Shown here: piece by piece, positions 12,471-20,968 of the stretch
Position numbering within the stretch: position 1 is the first letter of the stretch
Layout: every line of letters starts with the position of its first letter
Assembly: GCA_009731375.1 (NCBI GenBank)
Contig: BJOX01000003.1
Coordinates: forward strand, 580,394 to 603,842
Direction: 5' to 3'
DNA length: 23,449 nucleotides
Origin: Paulinella micropora
Taxonomy: Eukaryota; Cercozoa; Imbricatea; Euglyphida
The notes under the pieces: model-generated
Database searches by the model: none
Seen by the model: the letters and a program-made list of their open reading frames with translations, nothing else
Told to the model about the DNA's origin: nothing
Translations under genes and position numbers: made by a program

Positions 12471-13934
12471 TTAGGTGTTTGTGGGGATTTTGCTGTGCTG
12501 TGTGTTTGGTTTGCGGAGCATGTAGAGGTCTTTGATTATGCTTATGTCTTCTTCTGTTTTGATTATCAACCTGTGCTCCCTTGTCTGGTCCTTGAAGAAA
12601 ACTTCCCCGTCTCTTGTCCACACGTAGATGGTTGTGCCAGTAGCCTCAACTAGTTCCTTCTTGAGCTTGATCGCCTGTTTCAGAAGCATGAGTGTGTTTG
12701 GTGGGAGGCTTTCATTGATAAATATTTTGAATGTTTTGTTTGCAAGATGTGTGTCTTTCCAGTTTACTGTGTCGTGGGTGAGGGGCTGGAGTGGGTCGTG
12801 CTTTTTGAAGTGCGTTTTGAGGTTGTTTGAGCTAAAGCGCACTATGATAGCTGGTGGTTGTTTGGGTTCCTCTCGCATGGGTTTTGTGCTCTTTGCTCTG
12901 AAGCATTTCGTGATATCTCCCTCTTGGTATGGAATGTTTTTTGCATCCATCATGGCTTTCACTATGTTTAGTGTGTTTTCTTTGGGTTGGTATGGTATGC
13001 CTGAGATGCTAAGCTCACATGTTGGGTCTCGTTGGTTTTGTTTTTGGTTCTCTGTCTGTTTGCGTTCTAGTGGGTAGTTGTGTGTGTTGGTGTTTGCGTT
13101 GGCATGTATGTTTTTGAGTGACTGGGTTGCGTTAGTTGCACATTGACTATACATAGCAGGTGGTTGTGTTTTTGCGTGGCGTTCCTGCATTTCCTTCATC
13201 TCGTTAAGTCGAAGCTTAGTTTCGTTTATCTCTAGTCGGATTGAGTCTACGCTGGCCGTGAGCTGGTTGAGTTCCGCTTGGTGGGTTTGCAGTAGTTCCT
13301 TGTGTTTCTGGGCCGTTTTTTGAGTCTTCTCGATTGCTTGTACGTGGGTTTCGCTTTGTTGGTTGACTCTGTCTTCGAGTTGCTTTGTTCGGCTGCCCAA
13401 TGTTTCTAGTTTTCCGATAAAGTCTTTTATGTCCTCGACTTGTTGTTGTCGGGCTTGTTCGAACATGGGTTTGAGGATTTTTTCGAGCAAGGTGGCACTG
13501 AAGAGCGTCGCTGGTTCGAGTGCTGTTTCGTTGTTGTTGTTGTTGTTGTTGTTGGTTGGTTCATGGGTTGTGTCGGCGTTGTCCGTTAGAGTGCTGGTGT
13601 TGACGGTTTCAGGTGTTGAGTTTGCGTCGTCATCGGGGGGTTGTTCTGTTTCCTCGTTGTTGTGCGTCTTGTTGGTAGCTTCGGGTGGTGTGTTGTTGGG
13701 GCTGTTGACGTCTTCTTCGTTGTCGTCTTCCTCGTCGCTCCAGTCCCTTTGCACATGTACACTGTTGGTGGCTCCATTTCCTTTTTTGCTGAGTTTGTTG
13801 GCTTTTTTTAGCCGCTTTTTTTCCTTGCGAGAGAGGGTGATAGTTCCGTTGTTTGTTTCGGATGTTTCTTCCTGGGTCTCTTGGGCTCTTTGTGGGCTTT
13901 GATGCGTTTTTCGTTTCTTTGCTTGGGTCGCCAT
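12471..13934 (-). CDS. LINE ORF1: coiled-coil nucleic-acid-binding protein
   Basis: This frame encodes 487 residues from the ATG at 13934-13932. The frame is open three codons further upstream without another ATG. The N-terminus is basic (QAKKRKTH, RKEKKRLKKANK), followed by an acidic Asp/Glu/Asn/Thr-rich region with an Asn run. A coiled coil spans about 150-265 (LEKILKPMFEQARQQQ onward, with Leu/Ile heptads). The C-terminal domain has CELSISGIPYQPKEN, AIIVRFSSNN, FKIFINESLPPN and IYVWTRDGEVFFKD. This layout is typical of ORF1 proteins of insect-type Jockey/CR1/R1 elements with an FP-like C-terminal domain. The protein should bind element RNA as a ribonucleoprotein. Its stop TAA is directly followed by the ORF2 ATG. 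Confidence 0.85.
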   Translation of the reverse strand: MATQAKKRKTHQSPQRAQETQEETSETNNGTITLSRKEKKRLKKANKLSKKGNGATNSVHVQRDWSDEEDDNEEDVNSPNNTPPEATNKTHNNEETEQPPDDDANSTPETVNTSTLTDNADTTHEPTNNNNNNNNETALEPATLFSATLLEKILKPMFEQARQQQVEDIKDFIGKLETLGSRTKQLEDRVNQQSETHVQAIEKTQKTAQKHKELLQTHQAELNQLTASVDSIRLEINETKLRLNEMKEMQERHAKTQPPAMYSQCATNATQSLKNIHANANTNTHNYPLERKQTENQKQNQRDPTCELSISGIPYQPKENTLNIVKAMMDAKNIPYQEGDITKCFRAKSTKPMREEPKQPPAIIVRFSSNNLKTHFKKHDPLQPLTHDTVNWKDTHLANKTFKIFINESLPPNTLMLLKQAIKLKKELVEATGTTIYVWTRDGEVFFKDQTREHRLIIKTEEDISIIKDLYMLRKPNTQHSKIPTNT

Positions 13935-13958
13935 TTGCCACAATGTTGGGTCGCCTCT

Positions 13959-14036
13959 TTGCTCTCTCTCTCTCTCTCTCTCTCTCCCTCCCTCCCCCCC
14001 CCCCCCCCCTCCCTCCTCCCTCCCTCTCTTCTTCTT
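13959..14036. repeat. (CT)n, poly(C) and (CTT) tract upstream of LINE
   Basis: CT and CCCT units with a C run at about 13995-14008 separate the 5' end of the LINE from the upstream 3'-end fragment. On the minus strand these are GA/GAA units following that fragment. Confidence 0.9.
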
Positions 14037-14098
14037 CGTTTTTATTGAGAGAACAATTTTACAATCGGACTCAGGGAACGTCTATGTGAAAAGTAAAG
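14036..14098 (-). mobile_element. 5'-truncated LINE 3' end (copy 3)
   Basis: On the minus strand this 60-nt fragment ends CTCTCAATAAAAACGAAGAA, matching the terminus of the two copies near 8.7-9.1 kb. The block around CGTTCCCTGAGTCCGATTG is almost identical to theirs. It lies immediately 5' of the full-length element in the same orientation. Confidence 0.65.
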
Positions 14099-14105
14099 CT
14101 CTCAC

Positions 14106-14530
14106 ATATTCTCTCTCTCTGTCTGTCTCTCTTTTTCTCTTTTTCTCTCTCTCATCTCTCTCTCTCTCTGTGTCTCTCTCTCTCTCTCTTTCACACACAC
14201 ACACATATCTCTCTCTCTCTCCCTCTCCCTCTTTCTCTTTTTCTTTCTCTCGATCTCTCTCGTATCTTCTTCTTCTTCTTCTTCTTCTTCTTCTTCTTCT
14301 TCTTCTTCTTCTTCTTCTTCTTCTTCTTCTTCTTCTTCTTTTGTTGTTGTTGTTGTTGTTGTTGTCGTTGTTGAGGTTGCTGTTATTGTAGTTGTTGCTA
14401 TTGTAGTTGTTGTTATTGTTGTTGTTGTTATCTGTGTTGTTGTTGCTGTTGTTACTCTCTCTCTCTCTCTCACACACACACTCTCTCTCTCTCTCACTCT
14501 CTCTCTCTCTCTCTTCTCCTCCTCCTCCTC

Positions 14531-14580
<50 letters not shown>
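14106..14580. repeat. (CT)n, (CTT)n, (GTT)n and (CT)n compound microsatellite
   Basis: CT/CTTT units are followed by a pure (CTT)n block at about 14265-14341, GTT-type units at 14342-14450, and CT with CCT units to 14580. No coding sequence is supported. Confidence 0.95.
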
Positions 14581-14833
<253 letters not shown>

Positions 14834-14959
14834 TCCAGACACTCAAAGACCCGCAAGAGGGGACACCTAGAACCAACGGACTGCATCAGCCCAGGACACT
14901 TAGTCCTGGGTGGGATAGATGCCTGTGTCTTCGGATATGCAGAGCTGATAGACCAAACA
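14834..14959 (+). other. Unique island inside (TATC)n with 40-codon open frame
   Basis: About 125 nt of non-repetitive sequence lie between two TATC arrays. One plus frame is open throughout and reads [21 protein letters not shown] and [14 protein letters not shown] before running into the repeat. A 7-bp perfect hairpin (CCCAGGA/TCCTGGG) also lies here. It could be the 3' end of a LINE with a TATC tail, or a random fragment. I cannot assign a family. Confidence 0.35.
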
Positions 14960-15081
<122 letters not shown>

Positions 15082-15447
15082 NNNNNNNNNNNNNNNNNNN
15101 NNNNNNNNNNNNNNNNNNNNNNNNNNNNNNNNNNNNNNNNNNNNNNNNNNNNNNNNNNNNNNNNNNNNNNNNNNNNNNNNNNNNNNNNNNNNNNNNNNNN
15201 NNNNNNNNNNNNNNNNNNNNNNNNNNNNNNNNNNNNNNNNNNNNNNNNNNNNNNNNNNNNNNNNNNNNNNNNNNNNNNNNNNNNNNNNNNNNNNNNNNNN
15301 NNNNNNNNNNNNNNNNNNNNNNNNNNNNNNNNNNNNNNNNNNNNNNNNNNNNNNNNNNNNNNNNNNNNNNNNNNNNNNNNNNNNNNNNNNNNNNNNNNNN
15401 NNNNNNNNNNNNNNNNNNNNNNNNNNNNNNNNNNNNNNNNNNNNNNN
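15082..15447. other. Assembly gap (366 N)
   Basis: All positions are N. The gap could hide the first exon(s) of the UBL-WLM gene that starts just downstream, or more (TATC)n. Confidence 0.99.
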
Positions 15448-15588
15448 CCCCCCTTTCTCCCTGTTTACGTATGACTGTCTCTCCTACAAATATCAAATTT
15501 GTGTACATAATATATTTACAGTTGTTTCATATGCACGCCTATGTTCGTACACAAGTAGACATTCGCAGCTGTGTCCTTTTCTTCTCAG

Positions 15589-15755
15589 GCGCAGACCTCT
15601 TTTCGAAGGTGCAGGCGCAGTTCGCTCCTGCGGGCGCGCCTTCCACCTTCAAGTGCATTTGGCGGGGCAAGCAGCTGCAGGCCGACGGCACGGCGCTGGC
15701 GTCGCTCGGGCTCAAGAGCGGCAGCAAAGTGCTGGCGCTGCGAACTGCGCAACAG
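15589..15755 (+). CDS. UBL-WLM exon: ubiquitin-like domain
   Basis: After acceptor TTCTCAG come two nucleotides and 55 codons reading ADLFSKVQAQF, then KCIWRGKQLQADG and LGLKSGSKVLALRTAQQ. The order (helix, I-x-K/R-G-K-x-L, x-S-L-G-x-K-x-G-S-x-V) is that of a ubiquitin-like fold. The exon appears to end at CAG|GCAAGG, a GC donor. Confidence 0.85.
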
Positions 15756-16091
15756 GCAAGGCGCATACAATATGGCCTGCTTTGCTGCTGTGACCTGCAG
15801 CCGTGCTAGCTGGCTGTCCAATGGCACTTCGCGTGTAGGCGGCGGCGGAGATCAAGGACAAGAGGCCTGATCCGCTAATGAGAAGCATCGAACAGGTCTG
15901 CCCTCGCGCGGATGCAGAGAGCGTGTGTTGCCACGCGCGGCTGTAAAGAGCTCTGGCAGAGGACATGCACACTGCCGCGCGGTGCAGGAGGAGGCGCACT
16001 TGGCCGCACAGCGCGACACCGACACCAAAGCAGCCCAAACTGTAAGGCAGCGCCAGCCCGCTCCAGAGAGCAGCGCGAAGTGTGGGTGCGC

Positions 16092-16122
<31 letters not shown>

Positions 16123-17043
16123 TGTGTCTGTTTTGTGCGTGTGTGTGTTTGTGTGTGTTATGTGTGAGTGTTGTGTGTGTTTGTGTGTGTTTGTGTGTGT
16201 TTGTGTGTGTTTGTGTTTGTGTGTTTGTGTGTTGTGTGTGTGTGTGTGTGTGTGTTGTGTGTGTGTATGTGTGTGTATGTGTGTGCTGTGTGTGTATGTA
16301 TGTGTTGTGTATGTGTTGTGTGTGTGCTGTGTTGTGTATGTGTTGTGTATGTGTTGTGTATGTGTTGTGTATGTGTTGTGTGTGTGTGTGTGTGTTGTGT
16401 GTGTGTGTGTGTGTGTGTGTGCAGGTGTGGAACACGGAACAAGACAAGCAACACAAGTTCTGTCGCTTCGGTGCTCTCAAGAGGTGTCTAACGCGCTCTC
16501 AGATCTCCCACGGGCAAAGATATGTGCAATATACAATTGGGCGTTTCTGAAATTTGCATACTGTACACAAACATTTCAAAAATGTGTTTATGCTTGAAGA
16601 TATTTTCGTATGTTTTGCATTTGTACATACAAATGTCTAAGGTATGCGTTTCAAAATCTGTACATGCATATGTGTATTTGTATCATTCTCTCTGTTCGCA
16701 TGGATGTATCACGTATCTGGTGTATTGTATGTATGTATGTTTGTATGTATGTATGTATGTATGTATGTATTCATGTATGTATATGTATGTATGTGTGTAT
16801 GTATGTATGTATGTATGTATGTATGTATGTATATATATGTATGTATGTACATGTATGTGTGTATGTATGCATGTATGCATGTATGTATGTATGTATGTAT
16901 GTATGTGTGTGTGTGTGTGTGTGTGTGCGTATAGGTTTGAAGGTCAGGTTCCTCACCCGTTTGCGGCGAGGGAGCACCTGCGCACGCTGGCCACGGACCC
17001 GGTCGCGGCGCACACCGCCTGCCACAGCAGAGCCAGAGCAAGA

Positions 17044-17093
<50 letters not shown>

Positions 17094-18793
17094 CACAAAC
17101 ACACACAGACAGGCAGACAGACAGACAGACAGACAGACAGAGAGAGCGCCTGCCGGTTTCCGTGGAGCAGCCCAGGGGTGTGCAGGCTACACGGGCTCGC
17201 ACGGACGCGCATGCGCGCTCACAGGGCATCGTGGCGATCATGCGCGCGCACGGACTGGTGGTGGGCCGACTGGAAGAGATGGACCCCGACGACCGGCTGG
17301 CGGAAGTGACGGAAAAGACACGAGGCGGATGCCTGCTCGGTCAGTCTATTAGCAAGCCAGCCAGCGAGAAGCGAAGACAACCCGAAACAAACGGACAGAC
17401 AAGCAGGCTGAAAAAAAAGAGCAACGATGCACGGAAGGAACATCTACATCTACATCTACATCTACATCTACATCTACATCTACATCACATCTACATCTGC
17501 ATCTACATCTACATTTACATCTACATCTACATCTACATCTACATCTGCATCTACATTTAAATATAAATATGAATATACATCTATATGTTTTTCAACATGC
17601 AGGGTACAACCAAAACCATGGCTCCGTCATCTATATCAGGTCCTGCTTCCTGGAGCTTCACAGAATACATACCCACACAAACTGTGTGATCACATTAATT
17701 CCTGAAAAGCGATCGAGAGGGCGGGATGGATTTGGATACTTGTTAAGACCCACACCCAACAAAATAGAACGCTGTGGATAATCAAAGTCCAGTCGCTGAT
17801 GTGCTTGTTGGGGCTTCAACTATTTGCGTAAGGGGTCTGTCCTGAATGTGGACTGCCGAACTTGACGACCCTGCAAGTCGCGTTCTGGAGCGAACTAGAA
17901 GGACTTAGAATGATGTACGGCAAACACAGTGGGGCCCGGAACAAAAGTAGGAAACATAAGCCTCAGGGATCCGTACTGAACAATTAAGCAGAAAAGCTTC
18001 TTTAATTAATCATGGGTTCGAGTCACCATCAATCCGTCACTTATTCGTCGGACCTCACACTTGCATTGTGGCTGTCCGAGTGTCAGCCATCGCGATGGTT
18101 TCACTTGTGGATATTTCACACAATTGCTTTAGGCAAGTTCTAGTGCAAAAGCTAAAACTTACGTACTTGATTACTTCCTTCCTTCCTGACATACTTATGT
18201 ATACATGCATACAGATACACTGATACACTCATACATACATACATACATACATACATACATACTTACATACATACATATACTGTGCGTATGGTCAGGCTGC
18301 GCACGTTAGACAGTCCCCCCGCCTTCCGCCCCTACCCAGAACTGATCGACACGCTGGTTGATACACACACACTCACACACTCACACACACACACATACTC
18401 ACCTGCATATACATACACATACATACATATATGGATACATACATACATACATACATGCATACATACATACATACATACATACATACATACATACATACAT
18501 AACATACATAACATACATACATCCATCCATCCATCCATACATACATACATACATAACATACGTACGTACATCCATCCATCCATCCATCATACATACATAC
18601 ATACATACATACATACATACTTACTTACATACATACATACGTACATACATACATACATACATACATACTTACATACATACATAGATTACACACAAACACA
18701 CATACATACAAACACATACACATACATACATACGTACATACATACATACATACATACATATACATACATACATACATACATACATACATACAA

Positions 18794-18826
<33 letters not shown>

Positions 18827-19932
18827 CATACATACACATATACATACATACACGTACGTACATACATACATATATACATACATATACATACATACATACA
18901 TACATACATACATACATACATACATACATACATACAAACATACATACATACATACATACATACATACACACAAGTCTTATTTACACAGAGTTTTTACATT
19001 TGCATGTTTGCATGTAAGTACTCATGTACGTCTTTATAATGTGTTATTCTGCATGTTTCGCCCATATATGCATGTCATTTCTGTGTCCATGCCAAGCAGT
19101 CCATAAGTTTACATCCTGCTTATCCTAGATCCACGAGCTGACGCACAATCTCGTCTCTCCACACGACCTGCTCTTCTGGCGCGCGTTTCGGCGGCTCAAG
19201 CTGCAGTACCTGCTGCACCACCAGGAGCGCGCGCAGTTTCCGCTGCGCCACGCTCCGGTCAAGTCCGGCGCACCCGCCGCGCAGGTGCTGGCCACGCGGG
19301 CGGAATGCGAGGCGAGCGTGCAGCGGCAGCTGGCCCATGAGGCCACCTCCAACGCCGCCCTGGTGCACACACACACACACATAAACTCCATCCTCCCTCT
19401 CGCACGCACCTCGACAACCTGTCCTCATGCAAGAGAACAAGTCTAAACCCAAGAAAATGTGTATGTATTCAGTCAGAGTTTCTTTCATGTTCTTTTTCCT
19501 TTTCTTCTTTCCCCCCCCCCCCCTTTTTGTTGTTGTTGTTGTTGTTGAGGGGGGGGGGCAAGAAGACCTCCTTGGACGATTATCTACTCACTTTATTAAT
19601 TTCTTCTTAGCCTGCTGCTTCCTTCCCTGGTGGCTCATTATCTTTCTGTCAATGTTACATGTTTTCCTCTTCATTGCTACCAGCGTCTTCGTTCCTTTGA
19701 AAGTATTCAGCTTGCTAGTACCATGCCAGCGGACACACATATACACACACAGAGAGACAGAGAGAGAGAGAGAGGGGGGGGGGGGGGGAAAAGGAGGGAA
19801 AGAGAGAGAGAGAAAGAGGGAGGGGGGGGGGGAGAGGGAGGNNNNNNNNNNNNNNNNNNNNNNNNNNNNNNNNNNNNNNNNNNNNNNNNNNNNNNNNNNN
19901 NNNNNNNNNNNNNNNNNNNNGAGAGAGAGAGG

Positions 19933-20028
<96 letters not shown>

Positions 20029-20319
20029 AAGAGAGAGAGAGAGAGACAGAGAGAGAGGGAGGGAGGGAGGGAGGGAGAGAGGGAGGGAGGGAGGGAGATC
20101 TAGAGAGGGAGAAAGAGGGAGAAGGGAAAGTGGTAGAGAATAGCTCACATTCGCAAAGCTTATTGCCTCTCTTTCGCTTTTCTTGCGGTTCTTTTCCTCC
20201 TCTCCGTTGTGTGTCGTACCTGTTCCCTGGCATGTGTAGTCGGCGGAGGAGCGGGCAGCCTGCTTGGCCGCAGCGCGAGAGACAGTATCATCACACGTAC
20301 GATTTTATCCATATATATG

Positions 20320-20353
<34 letters not shown>

Positions 20354-20723
20354 TGTATGTATGCATGTATGTATGCATGTATGTATGTATGCATGTATGT
20401 ATGTATGCATGTATGTATGTATGTTATGTGTGTATGCATGTATGTATGTATGTATGTATGTATGTATGTATGTATGTATGTATTTATATATGTCTGTATG
20501 TCTGTATATATGTCTGTATATATGTATGTATATATGAATGTATGTATGTATGTATGTATGTATGTATGTATGTATGTATTTTGTATGTATGTGTATACAG
20601 CCGGTGGCGGGTGTGTCGGCGGAGTCAGTGTCCGGTGCGGCAAGTGGGGGGGGTCCCGACCGTGCCGCGCGGCAAAGAAAGCTGGCCGACGCCACCCTGC
20701 AGCGATTAGCCAAGAAGAAGTGA
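15589..20723 (+). CDS. UBL-WLM metalloprotease (Wss1-like), multi-exon, 5' end missing
   Basis: WLM (Wss1p-like metalloprotease) proteins are zinc proteases. Yeast Wss1 cleaves DNA-protein crosslinks and works with Cdc48 and SUMO. Eleven exons were placed: 15589-15755, 15839-15895, 15988-16041, 16425-16483, 16935-17001, 17225-17339, 17603-17639, 18296-18356, 19129-19362, 20240-20284 and 20601-20723. Joined, they give 338 residues plus a stop with no frame break. A ubiquitin-like domain (IWRGKQLQADG, SLGLKSGSKVL) leads, then FCRFGALKR, the WLM core (TDP-GIVAIMRAHG, VGRLEEMDP, CLLG-YNQNHGSVIYIR) and the zinc site HELTHNLVSPHD (HExxHxxxxxHD). The C-terminus is Ala/Arg/Lys-rich. The first strand of the UBL and the start codon lie upstream, perhaps in the 15082-15447 gap. 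Weakest placements are the 5' boundary of exon 3, the donor of exon 5, and exon 10. Confidence 0.9.
15756..15838 (+). other. GC-AG intron (83 nt)
   Basis: The coding frame of the ubiquitin-like domain ends at CAG|GCAAGG and resumes in phase after GTAG. There is no GT donor at a suitable place. The flanking bases fit the GC-donor consensus. Confidence 0.6.
15839..15895 (+). CDS. UBL-WLM exon AAAEIKDKRPDPLMRSIEQ
   Basis: A phase-0 exon of 19 codons between acceptor GTGTAG and donor CAG|GTCTGC. Its charged sequence fits the linker after the ubiquitin-like domain in this family. Confidence 0.7.
15988..16041 (+). CDS. UBL-WLM exon EEAHLAAQRDTDTKAAQT
   Basis: A phase-0 exon of 18 codons between acceptor GGTGCAG and donor ACT|GTAAGG. 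The 5' boundary is the least certain. An earlier acceptor at CTGTAAAG would add about 16 codons in the same frame. Confidence 0.55.
16087..16424. repeat. (GC)n/(GT)n-rich intron ending in splice acceptor
   Basis: A (CG)n start at 16087-16107 changes to GT with TTGTGT and ATGT variants up to GCAG at 16421-16424. The repeat abuts the acceptor, so GT-rich sequence stands in for the polypyrimidine tract. Confidence 0.93.
16425..16483 (+). CDS. UBL-WLM exon VWNTEQDKQHKFCRFGALK
   Basis: A 59-nt exon after a (GT)n tract ending GCAG, with donor AG|GTGTCT. The HKFCRFGAL segment fits the start of the WLM region (aromatic-Cys-x-Phe). The leftover AG joins the next exon's G to give Arg. Confidence 0.8.
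16728..16927. repeat. (TGTA)n microsatellite in UBL-WLM intron
   Basis: GTAT/TGTA tetranucleotide array with minor variants, ending in (GT)n just before the ATAG acceptor at 16931-16934. Confidence 0.95.
16935..17001 (+). CDS. UBL-WLM exon with REHLRTLATDP
   Basis: This exon follows a (TGTA)n/(GT)n tract and acceptor ATAG. It reads FEGQVPHPFAAREHLRTL and then ATDP, after which the family continues Gly-Ile. The donor CCG|GTCGCG is weak, but it joins exactly to GIVAIM in the next exon. A stronger-looking GTGAGA donor 52 nt further on would insert residues the family lacks. Confidence 0.75.
17002..17224. other. UBL-WLM intron with (GA)n and (ACAG)n
   Basis: GA units at 17049-17090 and CAGA units at about 17105-17142. 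The flanking GC-rich parts are open in frame but do not match the family, so they are treated as intron. Confidence 0.65.
17225..17339 (+). CDS. UBL-WLM exon: WLM core GIVAIMRAHG...VGRLEEMDP
   Basis: A 115-nt exon between acceptor CACAG and donor TCG|GTCAGT. GIVAIMRAHGLVVGRLEEMD is the hallmark WLM segment. The family usually has Trp where this has Leu before VVG. It ends CLL plus G, completed by GG of the next exon. Confidence 0.9.
17441..17562. repeat. (CATCTA)n hexanucleotide array
   Basis: CTACAT/CATCTA units with TGCATC and TTACAT variants, inside the intron between the WLM-core exon and the 37-nt micro-exon. Confidence 0.93.
17603..17639 (+). CDS. UBL-WLM 37-nt micro-exon YNQNHGSVIYI
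   Basis: A very short exon between acceptor TGCAG and donor CAG|GTCCTG. With flanking partial codons it makes G-YNQNHGSVIYI-R, matching the LGxNxNxGxxIxLRLR motif of WLM proteins. Phase agrees on both sides. Confidence 0.85.
17640..18180. other. Intron sequence with possible SINE-like remnant
   Basis: This is mostly unique sequence. A block at 17821-17860 resembles 1043-1076 (TATTTGCGT, TGTCCTGAATG, CCGAA). A B-box-like GGGTTCGAGTCAC lies at about 18014-18026, followed by an unassigned body and a CTTC/ACAT-rich end. I saw no convincing A-box. It may be a decayed tRNA-type SINE. Confidence 0.35.
18181..18973. repeat. (ACAT)n tetranucleotide arrays flanking an exon
   Basis: ACAT units at 18220-18280 and again at 18395-18970, with ATCC, TTAC and GTAC variants. 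The LRTLDSPP exon at 18296-18356 is embedded between them. Confidence 0.95.
18296..18356 (+). CDS. UBL-WLM exon LRTLDSPPAFRPYPELIDTL
   Basis: A 61-nt exon between acceptor GTCAG and donor CTG|GTTGAT. It supplies LRT...FRPYPELIDTL, the helix leading into the zinc-binding HELTH of the next exon. Confidence 0.85.
19129..19362 (+). CDS. UBL-WLM exon: zinc site HELTHNLVSPHD
   Basis: A phase-0 exon of 78 codons after acceptor ATCCTAG. It opens with IHELTHNLVSPHDLLFWRAF, giving the two His and Glu of HExxH plus the third His and Asp of xxxxxHD, so the active site looks intact. A basic helical segment and AECEASVQRQLAHEA follow. The chosen donor is CTG|GTGCAC, at the start of an (AC)n run. An earlier in-phase donor CAG|GTGCTG near 19279 is possible. 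Confidence 0.9.
19363..20239. other. Large UBL-WLM intron with poly(C), (GA)n and a 79-N gap
   Basis: It begins with (AC)n. A C run at about 19511-19523, (GTT)n at 19528-19545 and a G run at 19549-19557 follow, then a unique AT-rich stretch. GA/GGGA purine sequence fills 19750-20130 around the gap at 19842-19920. No exon was recognised. Open frames through the repeat are spurious. Confidence 0.75.
20240..20284 (+). CDS. UBL-WLM exon SAEERAACLAAARET (tentative)
   Basis: A 45-nt phase-0 stretch between acceptor TGTGTAG and donor ACA|GTATCA, in a GC-rich island between microsatellites. It is accepted on phase and composition. An alternative frame reads VGGGAGSLLGRSARD. Confidence 0.5.
20311..20597. 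repeat. (TGTA)n microsatellite in last UBL-WLM intron
   Basis: ATGT/TGTA tetranucleotide array with GCAT and CTGT variants, ending immediately before the ACAG acceptor of the last exon. Confidence 0.95.
20601..20723 (+). CDS. UBL-WLM last exon with stop
   Basis: After a (TGTA)n tract and acceptor ATACAG, 40 codons read PVAGVSAESVSG and end RKLADATLQRLAKKK and TGA at 20721-20723. A short Arg/Lys/Ala helix at the C-terminus occurs in related proteins. No AATAAA signal is seen in the next 300 nt. Confidence 0.75.
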   Translation, partial: PVAGVSAESVSGAASGGGPDRAARQRKLADATLQRLAKKK

Positions 20724-20968
20724 CCTGCGCTCTACTTGATCCCTCGACACTCTTGAAACAGAGACGTAGATTTAGGATAATCAATCGTTGCTCCTACTTA
20801 CACAAAAGTATTTCAAAATGGAGAGAAAACTTGCTTGGTGAGATTTGATCTCCTTAGTCTCTCTTTGATATTCTATTTTGCCGACCACTCTCAACCACTA
20901 CAACCTCTGTTACTGCACAGGAGACCACAAAAAGGTAATCGACACGCACGTTTACCTTGTCATACTCG
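20724..20968. other. Downstream sequence of UBL-WLM gene, nothing recognised
   Basis: Unique AT-rich sequence with no reading frame of note and no canonical poly(A) signal. It probably contains the 3' untranslated region. Confidence 0.4.

Larger units (their letters stand above)
8932..13950 (-). mobile_element. Near-full-length LINE (non-LTR retrotransposon), APE-RT type
   Basis: Two ORFs on the minus strand encode a coiled-coil nucleic-acid-binding ORF1 protein and an apurinic-endonuclease-like plus reverse-transcriptase ORF2 protein. This is the CR1/Jockey/L2-like layout, with no RNase H domain seen. The 3' untranslated region runs from 9414 to about 8952 and includes a 14-A run (9391-9378), a 17-bp imperfect hairpin (9276-9239), and the terminus CAATAAAAG followed by GAA units. 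Two other 3'-end fragments nearby share that terminus. ORF2 has one frameshift, so this copy is probably inactive. Its AT-rich base use differs from the GC-rich host exons. No clear target-site duplication was found. Confidence 0.85.

Noticed and set aside
10435-13902. Plus-strand frames up to 188 codons opposite the LINE
   Set aside because: They are antisense shadows of ORF1 and ORF2, rich in Val, Leu, Phe and Cys because of the AT-rich coding strand.
16082-16597. Cys/Val-rich frames across the (GT)n tract
   Set aside because: They are repeat translations. Only the 59-nt exon at 16425-16483 within them has family similarity and splice sites.
17002-17160. Extending the WLM exon past TDP through the Arg/Glu-rich stretch
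   Set aside because: The stretch is a (GA)n repeat and would split the conserved DP-GIVAIM junction, although the GTGAGA donor there looks stronger.
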